Assembly: GCA_004154925.1 (NCBI GenBank)
Contig: QJNS01000012.1
Span: 62,001-126,000 of the forward strand
Source: Monosporascus cannonballus
Lineage: Eukaryota > Ascomycota > Sordariomycetes > Xylariales
Length of the DNA stretch: 64,000 nucleotides
Direction: 5' to 3'
The notes below the pieces were generated by a model that made no database searches, was not told the origin of the DNA, and saw only the letters and a program-made list of their open reading frames with translations. Below, piece after piece: positions 11,870-22,557 of the stretch (positions are counted from its first letter, which is position 1; every line of letters starts with the position of its first letter). Position numbers and translations under genes: made by a program.

Positions 11870-13228
11870 TTAGTTCTGACCCTGGTCCTGGTCCTGATGT
11901 GGCCTGTAGATCTGCCACGGCGTCTCCGTAACGGACCCGAGGCTCAGGACCTGATCCTGCAAACGCGCGGCCTCGGCGGCCAGCCCGATGTCGACGAGCA
12001 GGTCCCAGACGTCGTACTCGTCTGGGCGCTCCTCGGCGTGCGCACAGCACGCCACGACGCTCGAGTAGCGGTCGATGTCGGCGGCGCAGGCGAAGTAGCA
12101 GAGCGACGTGACGACGCGGGCCCAGAGCACGACGGACTCCGGGTTCAGCGTGCCCCTCGCCTGGCGGAACTCGATCGTGGTCCGCTCCTGGGGGATCGCA
12201 GCGTCCGCCAACTCGTACCACGAGAAGTTGTAGGCGGCCCTGGCCGGCATGCCCATGCGCTGCGCCACCGGCGCGAGCGTGGGCCGCGTCAGGAGGTGCT
12301 GCACGGCGGGGCGGATGGCCCAGGGCGCGTCGCGTTCGTTCGGTTCGTGCGCCTGGCCATAGTACCGGAAGATGCCCTCGTCGAAGGGCTCGGGCACGAG
12401 CGCGCCCCGCGGGACGTAGCGCGCGAAGGACGGCCGGGGCCCGGGCGGGTCGCGGAAGGTCTGCCTCGTGGAGCGCAGCTTGCCCTCGGCCCACGTGGTC
12501 ATGTTCGTCTCCCGCAGGGCCTCCCCGCGGACCTCGCGGTCGGCGTCGTCGCCGACCCAGGCGTCGTAGTTCGTGGTCGCCCGGGCCTGGGACCCCCACA
12601 TCCGCGCCGGATCTATCTTGCGCACGGCCAGCTCACAGTACCACCTGTTCAGCGGGCACTGGTCGTGGTTGTGCCGGACGACGCTGTGTAGGGTGGAGAT
12701 CAGCTGTCCGGCCGCATAGGTCATGCCGCCGATGCGGCGTAGCTCGTGGACCGAGAAAAGGTCCGCCCCGCGGCCAAAGTGAACGTGGAACCCGCACGAC
12801 TCGTTGACCGAGGTCCGGAAGGCCGTGGTCACGTGCACCACGACGTCGCGCACGGCCCGGAAGTTCTCGGCGCGGACGCGGTACGCGGGGGAGACGAGCT
12901 CGACGTCGGTCCACATGGCGCCGTCGGGCTGGACGTCGTATTTCATGATACTCGGATCGCCCTTGACATCCCACCCGGGGTATTCCATCGTGGTGAAGGC
13001 GGTGTCCACGGGTCCTCCGTCCCCCTGCACCCGCCAGCCTCTTCGCCGGATCGAGTCCGCCACTGTGGCCCTCACCTCATCGTCCTGTCCCCAGGTGTCC
13101 TCCTCGAAGCGGATGGGTTTAGGTACTCCTGGGAGTGTGTCCCTATCGCCCCGGATCCAAGCAACTCGGAACTCCAACTCAACTCCGAAGGTGTACTCAT
13201 ACAACGGCCTCGGGTTTCGACCAGCCAT
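11870..13228 (-). CDS. Amidoligase-family enzyme (putative COOH-NH2 ligase)
   Basis: A single-exon protein of 452 residues recognisable as an amidoligase_2-type enzyme, a branch of the glutamine synthetase-like carboxylate-amine ligase fold. Conserved features are in order: FGVELEF at about residues 14-20 (metal/ATP-binding acidic strand), CGFHVHFG at about 145-152 (His pair), and TIEFRQARGTL at about 351-361 (second acidic strand plus Arg). The family joins a carboxylate to an amine with ATP; fungal members are mostly uncharacterised and their substrates are unknown. The Asp/Gln repeats at the extreme C-terminus (HQDQDQGQN) are low-complexity. GC-rich codon use matches the convergent acyl-CoA synthetase 538 bp away. 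No signal peptide or membrane helix is visible. Confidence 0.8.
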   Translation of the reverse strand: MAGRNPRPLYEYTFGVELEFRVAWIRGDRDTLPGVPKPIRFEEDTWGQDDEVRATVADSIRRRGWRVQGDGGPVDTAFTTMEYPGWDVKGDPSIMKYDVQPDGAMWTDVELVSPAYRVRAENFRAVRDVVVHVTTAFRTSVNESCGFHVHFGRGADLFSVHELRRIGGMTYAAGQLISTLHSVVRHNHDQCPLNRWYCELAVRKIDPARMWGSQARATTNYDAWVGDDADREVRGEALRETNMTTWAEGKLRSTRQTFRDPPGPRPSFARYVPRGALVPEPFDEGIFRYYGQAHEPNERDAPWAIRPAVQHLLTRPTLAPVAQRMGMPARAAYNFSWYELADAAIPQERTTIEFRQARGTLNPESVVLWARVVTSLCYFACAADIDRYSSVVACCAHAEERPDEYDVWDLLVDIGLAAEAARLQDQVLSLGSVTETPWQIYRPHQDQDQGQN

Positions 13229-15253
13229 GCTCGGGCTTATTTAAACCTGTTTGGTGCGAAGAGAAGATCAACGCACACTTATCTCTTAGTCCACGGCCTA
13301 AGAATCGTCGGAGGTCCATTGAAGGCTTATACTCTCCATTTCCTCAACACCAAACACGTATGTGAACTATGAACAGTGAACCAGGCTTGCAAGTATCTTC
13401 TGATACTCCCGAGACCTCAAAGATGCTGTTCCGACAGGTACAAGAGATAGTATCAGGATACAGCTGCTCCATTGTCGGTTGCATAACTCCTTTGGTCTGA
13501 TGAAGCTCGAAGTAGGGAAAACAAAGGCGATTCGAGAAGACCAGCAAGGGGTCAGCAACAATGGCATACGATCCGATTGGTTAGCCCCATTGAGCAAGTC
13601 GCCCGGAACGTGTCGGATATATGTAATAGAACGTACCGTGGGTTTTAGTATCGATTCAACGAATGAGGTGACCCCCTTCAGTGGCGTTACTAAACCCAAC
13701 GTCTATGACGCCATGTTGCAGTGAGCTATGAAACTGGGAGAGTCCAGGAGGTACACTGTGTCTCCGAGACGCCCCATCGATTCATCTACTCAGAATTGGC
13801 CGGGGCCTTTCGGCAAAACCCGAGCTGTTGACTGGATGTCGCCGTCCAACTTCAGCGACATAGTCTGTCCATCACTCCTCAGCTGCAATGTCCGCATCTT
13901 CCGGCGGCGTAAAAGGTTCGCCCTGAGCCCGCCATGCTTGGCTCACATATCTTTTCGATGTCAGCCATTTATAAGCAAGCACCGGAAGAATTACGGAACA
14001 CCTTTGATGGTGTTAAGCTAGAGACCTACTTCGTATGGCTTCCTCGTGCCGCAAGCTCGCCTTTGCTGTTTTTGAAGACGACTGATGTATATGCCAGTGT
14101 CTTTCCCACTGCATTACATGTCAGTCTGTAGTCGTTCGATGTCTTGTATTAGCACCTACTCTTATCACAAGTCGCAGTCGCTTGGATCTTATCGCCTATC
14201 TTACCACCACCACTCAAGTACGTGACTAGGCCCCGACGTTAGCAGGGTGCCGTCAAGGGCTCTGAATCTGTACGAGTTAAGCATGCTTTACCATTTAGAT
14301 CCGTCGACACCCCCGTGGCGAAGAGGCCCTTCGACGCTACCGCTAGGGAACCCCCTAGGTCGACCATGCTGGCGATCGTTCCACCGTGAAGGATCTTTAA
14401 GCGGTTCTAGGGACGATCAAGCCGCGGTCAATCGATAATGATGTAGCTCACATGACACCTGCTAGTTGCCTTACTGTGTGATATTTAGTGATGTCCAGCT
14501 CGAAATCAACCCTGCCCTCGACCGCATTGGTGACCCTGAGCTATACCTGTCATTTTCCTCTGTCCATCTTGCCGCACTTATGCAACGTAGCGAGTGTAAA
14601 CTCACATGAGGGAGCAGTCTACACACATACAAGTAGATTATTAGCAAGTGCAACGACGCAGCAATAGGGGCTAAATATCTTCAGTCGACGTAACTAACCT
14701 GGGTTCCAAGCCGGACTCAGCCATAAATGACTTCAGAACCTGGATGATGATGGTAATGAGCAGGCATGTCTCGCGATATGAGGGGACTCAAGGTATGACA
14801 AACAGCCTTGACGAAACGTGCTGGGGCTAATTTGGAACCCATTCTCAGAAACTAGAACAGTTTTTTTTTTTTTTGAGTGTATGGGGTTCAAAAACATGAA
14901 GCACAATATATATCTTCCCGAATGAAGCTGAATGATATATGGAGAGAAGGTGCTGCACCTGTCCATGAGGGCCCGTGCGTGACACACAGACGAGATAAGC
15001 TTATCGCTATAAAAAGTGGGCCACCAACGGTCCCCGGAGATATATACTTTGGCTGGTTCTTTGGGTCCCTCTTCACCAAGAACCATTTAGCCGCCGAATC
15101 TCACGGCGCAACTGCAGCTTGGACGAATTGCGATGCAACAGTAGCATTTGACAATCAACAACAAATTCTTCACCGACATTGGACAGTGACAGGCTTCCTT
15201 CTTGAAAATCCGCCGATGGATGCCATGGAATAAATCCTCCCCGTGTACATATA
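13229..15253. other. Intergenic region with a poly-T tract
   Basis: No supported gene in 2 kb. The interval contains a run of 14 T at 14861-14874 and presumably the promoters of the two divergent flanking genes. Confidence 0.45.
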
Positions 15254-16867
15254 ATGGCTACTTCTCCCACCGATTCAACGCAATACACAAGATTACACAT
15301 TACGCCTCTCGATGAGTCGCTGCTGAATATCGTGATACCGTCGTCTGTGTTACCCAAGGCCCGCAACATCTCCTACCACACTATCGAGACATTTCCCGAA
15401 AAGCGCTACGGCTTCGTGGACCTGCCCGTTGCCGACGCAGACAAGATCAAGAAGAAACTCAACGGAGCCATATTGAAGGGAGCCAAGATGCGCATCGAGA
15501 AAGCGAGAGCCGAATCCATACCCGTTCCAACGGGGGAGGCCGACTCCGGCAAGCCCAAGAAGGAGAAGAAGTCCAAAAACAAATCTAAAAAGAGGAAGCG
15601 CGAGATCGATGTCATACCAGGAGTCGAGCTGGAGGATCGAAAGGTCAAACGAGGGTGGACGACGACGGAGCAAGATATGATCAAGGAGAAGCGAGATAAG
15701 TCCAAGAAGGACAAGAAAGGCGCGAAATCGAAGGACGACAAGGACAAGAAGAAAGAGAAGAGGAAGACCAAATCCAAGTACACGGATGGGCCCGAATGTC
15801 TGTTTCGGACGAAGCTTCCCGAGACGACCCCTGCAAAGGATCACGAGGATGTTGCCGGCCACAAGAAGAAGAGACGGAAAGGAGACGACAAGCTGACAAT
15901 CCACGAGTTTGAGAAGACGGTCAAGTATCCTTCGTTCTTGAAGTCAAATACGGAGAAGACGAATTCGGAAGCGGTGATATTTGAAGACGGCGTCGGCTGG
16001 GTGGACTCCAAGGGCAATGTCGTTGAGGCCGTGTCAACCAAGAGGCGCTCGCCGCTGCCGAAGTCCAGAGCTTCTGCGGCTAAAGCCCTAGAATCTACAC
16101 CATCCCCAGACGAGGATGACGAAACAAGCAGCAGTGGCACCTCGTCTGATGAAGAGTTAGACACCTCTGACCAATCCGATGCCTCCGAGGAAGCATCTGA
16201 TAATTCAGGGGAGGGAGCCGAACAGGCAGACAGCCAGGCGGCCACGGATAAGCAGTCGAAGCTGGAGACGCGAAGCCTTAGCAGTCCTGTTGCCACCCTG
16301 AAGTCTGAATCAGGGAGGCCGAGATCTAGCTCATCCACAAGCCTTACCATTAAAATCCCGCCTACTACTCCGGCCAAGGTGCATCCTCTTGAGGCCTTGT
16401 ACAAGCGGCCCAAGACTGAAGATGGTGCGATCAAGGATACCCCCCAGGAGTCTGAACCTTTCACCTTCTTCGACAATGAGGACCTTGAGAAGGAAGCTTC
16501 TATGGGACCGCCGTCTCAGCCCCCAATGACGCCATTCACGAAACAGGACTTTGAATATAGGAATGTTCGAAGTGCAGCTCCGACCCCCGATACGGCACAT
16601 CCTAGCCGGTCTTTTAACCTTTGGCCCAGGGAGGAGACGTTGGAGGAGGCTCTAGAAGAGGATGAGGATGAGGACATGGCCATGGCCGACTCCGTAGAGC
16701 AAGGCGCTGCCTCTGCTGGCAATACTGATGCTCCAACCTCCGAATTCCAGAAGCAGTTCTGGGAGAACCGCGGTGATCTCAACCGCAAGTGGAGGAAGCG
16801 GAAGAAGACGGCGGCCAAGGAAAAGCGGTATCGTGAGAACAAGGCACGGGCACAGCGGGCTATCTAG
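15254..16867 (+). CDS. Lysine-rich nucleolar-type protein with N-terminal RRM-like fold
   Basis: Single exon, 537 residues. The first about 80 residues (from YTRLHITPLD to MRIEKAR, including RYGFVDL) have the beta-alpha-beta pattern of a divergent RRM. Then come long Lys/Arg blocks (about residues 98-115 and 145-210), a conserved patch with FEKTVKYPSFLK and VIFEDGVGWVD, a Ser/Asp/Glu-rich acidic stretch (about 285-335), and a basic C-terminus (WRKRKKTAAKEKRYREN). Alternating acidic-serine and basic blocks are typical of nucleolar ribosome-biogenesis proteins of the SRP40/NOP8-like sort; the assignment rests on that architecture, not on a catalytic motif. It converges on the membrane-protein gene downstream, 261 bp away. 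Confidence 0.75.
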   Translation: MATSPTDSTQYTRLHITPLDESLLNIVIPSSVLPKARNISYHTIETFPEKRYGFVDLPVADADKIKKKLNGAILKGAKMRIEKARAESIPVPTGEADSGKPKKEKKSKNKSKKRKREIDVIPGVELEDRKVKRGWTTTEQDMIKEKRDKSKKDKKGAKSKDDKDKKKEKRKTKSKYTDGPECLFRTKLPETTPAKDHEDVAGHKKKRRKGDDKLTIHEFEKTVKYPSFLKSNTEKTNSEAVIFEDGVGWVDSKGNVVEAVSTKRRSPLPKSRASAAKALESTPSPDEDDETSSSGTSSDEELDTSDQSDASEEASDNSGEGAEQADSQAATDKQSKLETRSLSSPVATLKSESGRPRSSSSTSLTIKIPPTTPAKVHPLEALYKRPKTEDGAIKDTPQESEPFTFFDNEDLEKEASMGPPSQPPMTPFTKQDFEYRNVRSAAPTPDTAHPSRSFNLWPREETLEEALEEDEDEDMAMADSVEQGAASAGNTDAPTSEFQKQFWENRGDLNRKWRKRKKTAAKEKRYRENKARAQRAI

Positions 16868-17128
16868 ACGTGTCATGTTGAGGTTTGTTCAGCGAGCAGT
16901 TCATAATATATCCTCGTATCATCCATCACTCATTGGACCTAAGTCACCCATTCGTGACAATCTGTTTTCAATTACCCTTCCAAACCGCCAAATCGCATTA
17001 GGCATGATCCTATCGCCCATGGTCCGACAAAATAGCTGCCATCCGTGTGACACCTGCATTACGCGCCAAACCCATGCCCAGGGGCGACGAGGATATGTTG
17101 TTTTCTGCGCAACTCCAGGACGGCATTT

Positions 17129-18316
17129 TCACGCATCAGCGACCTCGGCCGAAAGCGGATGACCGTACACCTCAGGCTCGCTTGCATATCGACCAATGAA
17201 GCTCTCCAGAGTACCTGCGGTAGCGGAAACCGGCAGCGTACCCTTCTCCCCATTTTCTCCATCAGCAGTTGGTCCGCTCTCCGTAGGCGTAGGCGACGGC
17301 GATAGCAGCATCACGGGAGATGCGCTCTCGTCGCGCTCAACAGCAGAAGGGATGAGTACAGAGGAGGACGATGCAGCGGCGGAAGCAGCGAAGCCGTGGT
17401 GCTCGGCACCATATTGCTCGACACCGTAGAGTGAGCCGCTCCGAGCGAGGCCGATGGTGCTGAGACGGACGCCATTGCTGACATGGTGCGGATTCCCCGC
17501 AGCGGCCGTGGAAGGGCCAGTCGAAGCCTGCCGCCCCTGACTGAGGGTCTGCTCATAGGCGTCCTCTAGATGCTCCACGTAGCGGCGCAGGCGGCTTCCC
17601 TCGCTCTGCAGCTTCGCCCAGCCCGCGCTTTGGACCCGGAAGTCGGCACGGCGGAGAGCCGCGCGATGCGCAAGCTCGTCCTCGATGGGAGGCGGCGGCG
17701 GGGCCGGCTCAGCGGCAGGTTGAACATCGCGGGCAATGCTGGAGTTGCGAGACGACGGAGCCGGAAGATCGACCATCTCGATGGCGTCTTCGTCGTAGGC
17801 GGGATCGCGGCCCGCGAGCTCGAGCCGTGCGTCGTCGCGCATGTCCTGAAGCGTATTGTAGCGGTTAACCAGACGAACTAGCAGGAACGTGGCAGCCGAA
17901 GTAAGGCAGAAGCTCGTAATCACGCAGATGAGAGCGATGTGCCAGGCTCCTCCTACGAGATCCAAGGCCTTCAGAGCGACGACAGCGCTAACGCTGCAGG
18001 CGCTGAAGAGTAATGCTCCGCCGCCGGCGACCCAGATCAGGGTCACTGCCCGGACGTGCCACCGCTTTCTCGGCTTCGTGCCTGCGGGATACACGGGGTG
18101 GCCAAAGGGGGAGAGGCCGATAGGCTCGGGAGTAGCGGTGCGAGGGGAGACATGATAGATAGAGGCGCGACGAGCGTGGCCAAGGTGAGCCGGCGCGGGG
18201 CGAGCAGGGGCAACGTAAATAGGTAGAGAAACGGAATAAGCGGGCGCTGCAGCGCTTACTCCGCTCTCGACAGCCTCGCCGGCCGTGGTACTTCCGCTTA
18301 TGCGATTTCCGTTCAT
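17129..18316 (-). CDS. Two-helix membrane protein of unknown function
   Basis: Single exon, 395 residues starting at the ATG at 18316 (the open frame runs further upstream but without an ATG). The N-terminal about 95 residues are Pro/Ala/Ser-rich. Two hydrophobic helices follow at about 97-120 (VTLIWVAGGGALLF...) and about 125-148 (WHIALICVITSF...), then a long hydrophilic C-terminus with a helical, possibly coiled-coil section (LRRADFRVQSAGWAKLQSEG) and disordered Ser/Pro-rich ends. No enzymatic motif. It resembles fungal-specific hypothetical membrane proteins; both termini are probably cytosolic if the helices form a hairpin. Confidence 0.7.
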   Translation of the reverse strand: MNGNRISGSTTAGEAVESGVSAAAPAYSVSLPIYVAPARPAPAHLGHARRASIYHVSPRTATPEPIGLSPFGHPVYPAGTKPRKRWHVRAVTLIWVAGGGALLFSACSVSAVVALKALDLVGGAWHIALICVITSFCLTSAATFLLVRLVNRYNTLQDMRDDARLELAGRDPAYDEDAIEMVDLPAPSSRNSSIARDVQPAAEPAPPPPPIEDELAHRAALRRADFRVQSAGWAKLQSEGSRLRRYVEHLEDAYEQTLSQGRQASTGPSTAAAGNPHHVSNGVRLSTIGLARSGSLYGVEQYGAEHHGFAASAAASSSSVLIPSAVERDESASPVMLLSPSPTPTESGPTADGENGEKGTLPVSATAGTLESFIGRYASEPEVYGHPLSAEVADA

Positions 18317-21149
18317 GTCGACGTTATGAGGGGAATTTTTTAAATGCGAACTTTTATCAGGTGCCAAGGTCTCGTTTTGGTAAAAGGGCAGGCACCAGCA
18401 CGTCGATGGAAATCTTGACAGCGAGGGGAAATTTGCTTAAAGGAACAAAACGTAAATCTTGCGGTAACCAAAGTCGACGTTCTGCTATATAGATACCGTC
18501 GACGAGGACATCCAAGGTTGGAGTGGGTGTGGACGCAGACGTTGGATGTGTAGGGGAGGGATGGTAGTAGGAGGGGGAAGGTAAGCGGTTGAGGTTCTTG
18601 AGAACGATTCCTAGTGTCGTTTACTTTAACCGCCTGCCAATTTAATTTCGAAGAGGTAGGCTCAAAACTACGAACAGGCAGTTCTGTGGCTATGTGAAAA
18701 CAGTATCACCATGCTAGTCGGTTAGGGTTGAATCTCCTCTGTTGCCTAAGGGGGCATGGGCGGTAACCTTTGCTAGGAACTTTTGACGGTTCGGTACTTG
18801 GATACTAATCCGCTTCATATTGGGAAACCTACTAGGACTGTCATGTCACTTTCCTGGGCTGATAGTTCCCATAGCATGTCGACGTGCCTGCTCCTATGCA
18901 GTCATGTGATGAATGTATGGCGGCTGCACTAGATAAGGCCTCTAATAACGGCTTTTATCGTATATCTGAACGACTTCGAAGGCGTTAGCTCTTTTACTAA
19001 CTGCAACTGGTAATTTACGATGTTTGTTACTGCTGTTGCTGCCGGCGTATCGCGCGTTTACCAAATCGCTATTTCTTTTATCACGGCGATTCACCCTTGA
19101 AAATAATACATGTCCTGAGGTGCCATTATTAATGGAAAGTCTTGTAATGTACAGGATAATGGACCTGCTAGTCCAGTTTCACTTGTATTATTTTCAGATA
19201 CGATACTGTAATAAAGGAAAAGTCAGTCTTGCCCCAACGCTTGATTGTCTACACGGTGTGCTAAGGACTTATAAGCGTTTAGAAAATCTACCCTTGTCAC
19301 GGTATAGCTTACGTACGTACTCGAAGTTATCAATGAGTTACAGAAGACCATCACTGTGCAGTATCTGCCCCAAGTATATCTTGGCGAAGACGGTTCCCAG
19401 ATGAGTTTTTGATAAACCATATCAACAAGATAACCAGCGTAATGTTAACCGTTCTTGCCGGATACTACCACAGCTGCATTATGTCAAGCACACTGCCTCC
19501 CCATCTGAGCTACAACGGAGTATACTTCTATCTGGGTGCTAAGTGCTCTCAAAGCAATGGAGTCCAGGAAAGCATAGGAGGCGAAAGAGCTAAAGCCCTT
19601 CACTTAGTCCAGACTATCTCTCATACGTATCTGCAGAGCCTCGATCTAATGCTTAAGCAGCTAAAGTAGGATTTGCTTGAAACTGTATCCGAAACCTCAA
19701 TCCGGGGACATTGCTCAGGACGACCCGACACTGGCACACCGCAAAAACGATCAGGAAGTAGAACAACCTGTACCGCCAGATCCCAGTTGTCTCCCGGACT
19801 GCTGCGAGGAATGCTACGATCTTATATCCACGAAGACCTCCAGAATCAATGCCAGTCGACGGGCAGGAGTAGATTACCAGCGGGAGTCTTAAAGGAAAAC
19901 ATCCACCGAGGGAGGCCAGGTGGAACTTACGAGAGTTGTTGCAGAGCCCGTACTAATCATAATTCGAAATAATATCAAATCAGCAGCCAGATTATTGCCC
20001 TCTTTCAGGTAATTCTTCAGGAGGAAATACCATCGCGGGTCAACAAATTCGAGTATTATTTGAGCTATTCTCATTGATGTGATCCTACGATGGTAGTCAG
20101 GCGGCTTACATAAGGTTACCAGAGACGGCTGTGGAGAAAACGGGTGCGCTAAGCTGCATACAGCCCGCCCCCCATATTTACCCGCACACTAGCGATCTCC
20201 TCTACGCTGGGCCGGCCCAGATGTGCAGGTACGTCATGGGTCTCCCTGCGATAATCGCGTCGTTACCTTCGTAAGCTCGAATCCAAGTCACGTTGAGGTA
20301 TAGCTCGCGGGATTAGGGTGTCTTTTCATCAAAGCATGTCCATCTTATTTCTTGCAAGCTGATCTGGCAGGAGTTCTACAGGCTGAAACAGCATCGAGCA
20401 CTTGGCCATTTTGGGTACTTGGGTACCTGACAGATTCCTCCTGCCCACATAGCTTATGATGCGATGGTTGACTGGTTGTAGCTACCAAGTGGCACGAACC
20501 GAACTTCAGAACAATAAACATAATCACATTTTCCGAATACTCTCATTGATTCGAGTCGTGAGACTCAAACGGATAAGTGTTCTTTGTCCTAGAGCGCCGT
20601 CCAGAACTCATCAATATACATGAGCGATTGGGCCGTTGCACTCACTGGTTGAATGGAAGACCGGGATCGTAGTTACCAAATCCAGTCTCGTGGCGGACCA
20701 TGAGTCTGGGCTGTGTAGTTACGAGCAGCAAATAGTTAGTTTGTCCGTATGGTCACTCGCCCTGTGCCGTTCATACGTTGGACCTCTTTGTCACCATTGA
20801 CATGTCCGTCGATGCGTGCCGTATCCGGAAACTTAGTCCACTATTCTTTCAGCAATCCGGGATGCATGGGTCCAGTCATATAATATCAACAAATAACCAA
20901 GCAAGTCAAAGACATTTGCTGTCATATATGTCTTTCAGGGCCATCCAGGCTAATTCCACCCGACGAGGGATTCAGGAGTCCTTCATGGGACTTCATCAAA
21001 GGGCCGGCTAACGAGAGGCGCTTGCAAAAGCACCATCTAGCTCAGTACCAAGCGGACATGCAACAAGCTAAAATCTCGTTTCTGGCTGTGCAGACTCTGT
21101 CTATAATAAGTAGTTGAGGCGATGTGTCTGTCAAGACCGATCCAGCACT
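18317..21149. other. Long intergenic region
   Basis: No supported gene in 2.8 kb. Overlapping short frames between about 19409 and 19970 contain a Cys-containing stretch (DPSCLPDCCEECYDL at about 19780), but frames and stops do not join into a convincing exon structure. The first 300 bases are probably the promoter of the membrane-protein gene. Confidence 0.4.
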
Positions 21150-22460
21150 ATGAGTACGAATGAATTGGAGAAAAGTAGCCACAGCATAGAAGGCATTCAA
21201 GAGCCTCTACGGCTGTGGCCTCCTCCCAATTGTCAAGCATATTGCGGAGTGCACTTCGTCGAGGAATGCGCCTTGTATTATTTATTGGAGAACGTAAAAT
21301 ACGAGCAGGAGAAGGCCGCGATCCGGGAAGCCCAACCACCAACATCGAGAAGTATGAGCAAATCGCTAACACCGGCGACTCGGGTTCAACCTCCTCGGGC
21401 AAAGAAGAGGATATTTGATACGCCGGACCAGACCGGCCCAGAACAGAAGCACGGCAATACGGATATCATGCCCGCCACTGGACAAAGGCAGTTGGCAAAA
21501 CTGGAGGGAAGACAATCGAGACTCCGACTTAACCTGTCTCGCGACAAGTTCCTAGCGAGATTGGAAATGGCGATCTCACGCACTAGTGACGCCCTGGTCA
21601 CCAACAAGAAACTTGAAAAATCACGGAAGTCAAGGCAAGCCTTAGAAAGCGACAGCAGCGTAGCGAAACCGGTAGGCGAAGGTGTTGCGCATCACAAATG
21701 TCCGTTCGAACCCTGGAGAAGTATCAACTGTCGTTACTGCGACTTTAACAGCAGATCACCGAAGAATACAGCACCTGTGGCGCCTATGCATCTGATTCGC
21801 CACGATGACTTCGGACCAGAGCAGCGTGGCGAGTTCGGCGGGATACAGTTTGTAGTCGACATCTGTGGAGCACAAGAAAAGGTTATCTTGTTAAGAATGA
21901 TTGGACTAGACGGCCCCGCTGATGGATTTGATGGGCATTCTGGCGATAACAGCAGGTCGAAAAAGCGAAAAGAGCCGGAAGGGGAATCGGGGAGGAATCC
22001 AATTGAGGATACAACGCCTCATGGGAAGCGGCTGAAGAAAAATCCACCTGCTACAACGCAAGAGGGTGTGGACGAGTTACTTGCAAGTAGAAAACGCGGA
22101 AATCTGAGCAATTCCCCAGATAATGGTAACATGGTAGAGCAGGAGCCAACAGAGACGCTGGTCTCAGGTGCTGCGCCGGCGAGACATGTTGGGAAAAGAA
22201 GTTCACGGCCGAGGATACATGAATCAGAAGAAGACATCATGATCACAAGGAGAACGCATAAGAAAGCTCAGGTACCCGCTGCTGCCGAATCCTTACCGAC
22301 GCAGAAGCAGTTGATGAAGGAACCGCTCGCGAATACAACGCCTAAAAGAAAGCGGCGAAAACTGAGCCCGCCGCCGGCAACCGATGGAACCAACGATATT
22401 GACGATGGTGATGATGAGGATGTAATCATAAGAAGGAAGCGGTCAAGAATCCGTGTATAG
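21150..22460 (+). CDS. Basic, nuclear-type hypothetical protein
   Basis: Single exon, 436 residues from the ATG at 21150. I do not recognise the family. The middle has a Cys/His cluster (HHKCPFEPWRSINCRYCDF, about residues 181-199) that could bind one zinc ion. It is followed by a short hydrophobic segment (GGIQFVVDICGAQEKVILLRMI) and a long disordered C-terminus with repeated basic motifs (KKRKEP, GKRLKKNP, KRKRRKLSP, RRKRSRIRV) like bipartite nuclear localisation signals. The repeated pattern of basic-Pro/Ser blocks suggests a chromatin-associated protein, by inference only. It converges on the GNAT gene, 97 bp away. Confidence 0.6.
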   Translation: MSTNELEKSSHSIEGIQEPLRLWPPPNCQAYCGVHFVEECALYYLLENVKYEQEKAAIREAQPPTSRSMSKSLTPATRVQPPRAKKRIFDTPDQTGPEQKHGNTDIMPATGQRQLAKLEGRQSRLRLNLSRDKFLARLEMAISRTSDALVTNKKLEKSRKSRQALESDSSVAKPVGEGVAHHKCPFEPWRSINCRYCDFNSRSPKNTAPVAPMHLIRHDDFGPEQRGEFGGIQFVVDICGAQEKVILLRMIGLDGPADGFDGHSGDNSRSKKRKEPEGESGRNPIEDTTPHGKRLKKNPPATTQEGVDELLASRKRGNLSNSPDNGNMVEQEPTETLVSGAAPARHVGKRSSRPRIHESEEDIMITRRTHKKAQVPAAAESLPTQKQLMKEPLANTTPKRKRRKLSPPPATDGTNDIDDGDDEDVIIRRKRSRIRV

Positions 22461-22557
22461 AAGGAATCTATGTCTATGAAGACTCGGAATTCATGCGGTG
22501 ATGCAAATCCTACCCACGTATCTAACCTGGAGCTCAACTTGCATCCGCGGAACACAG

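Noticed and set aside
11543..12691. 382-codon plus-strand frame across the amidoligase
   Set aside because: Antisense shadow of the amidoligase gene; composition is repetitive Val/Arg/Gly and no family pattern is present.
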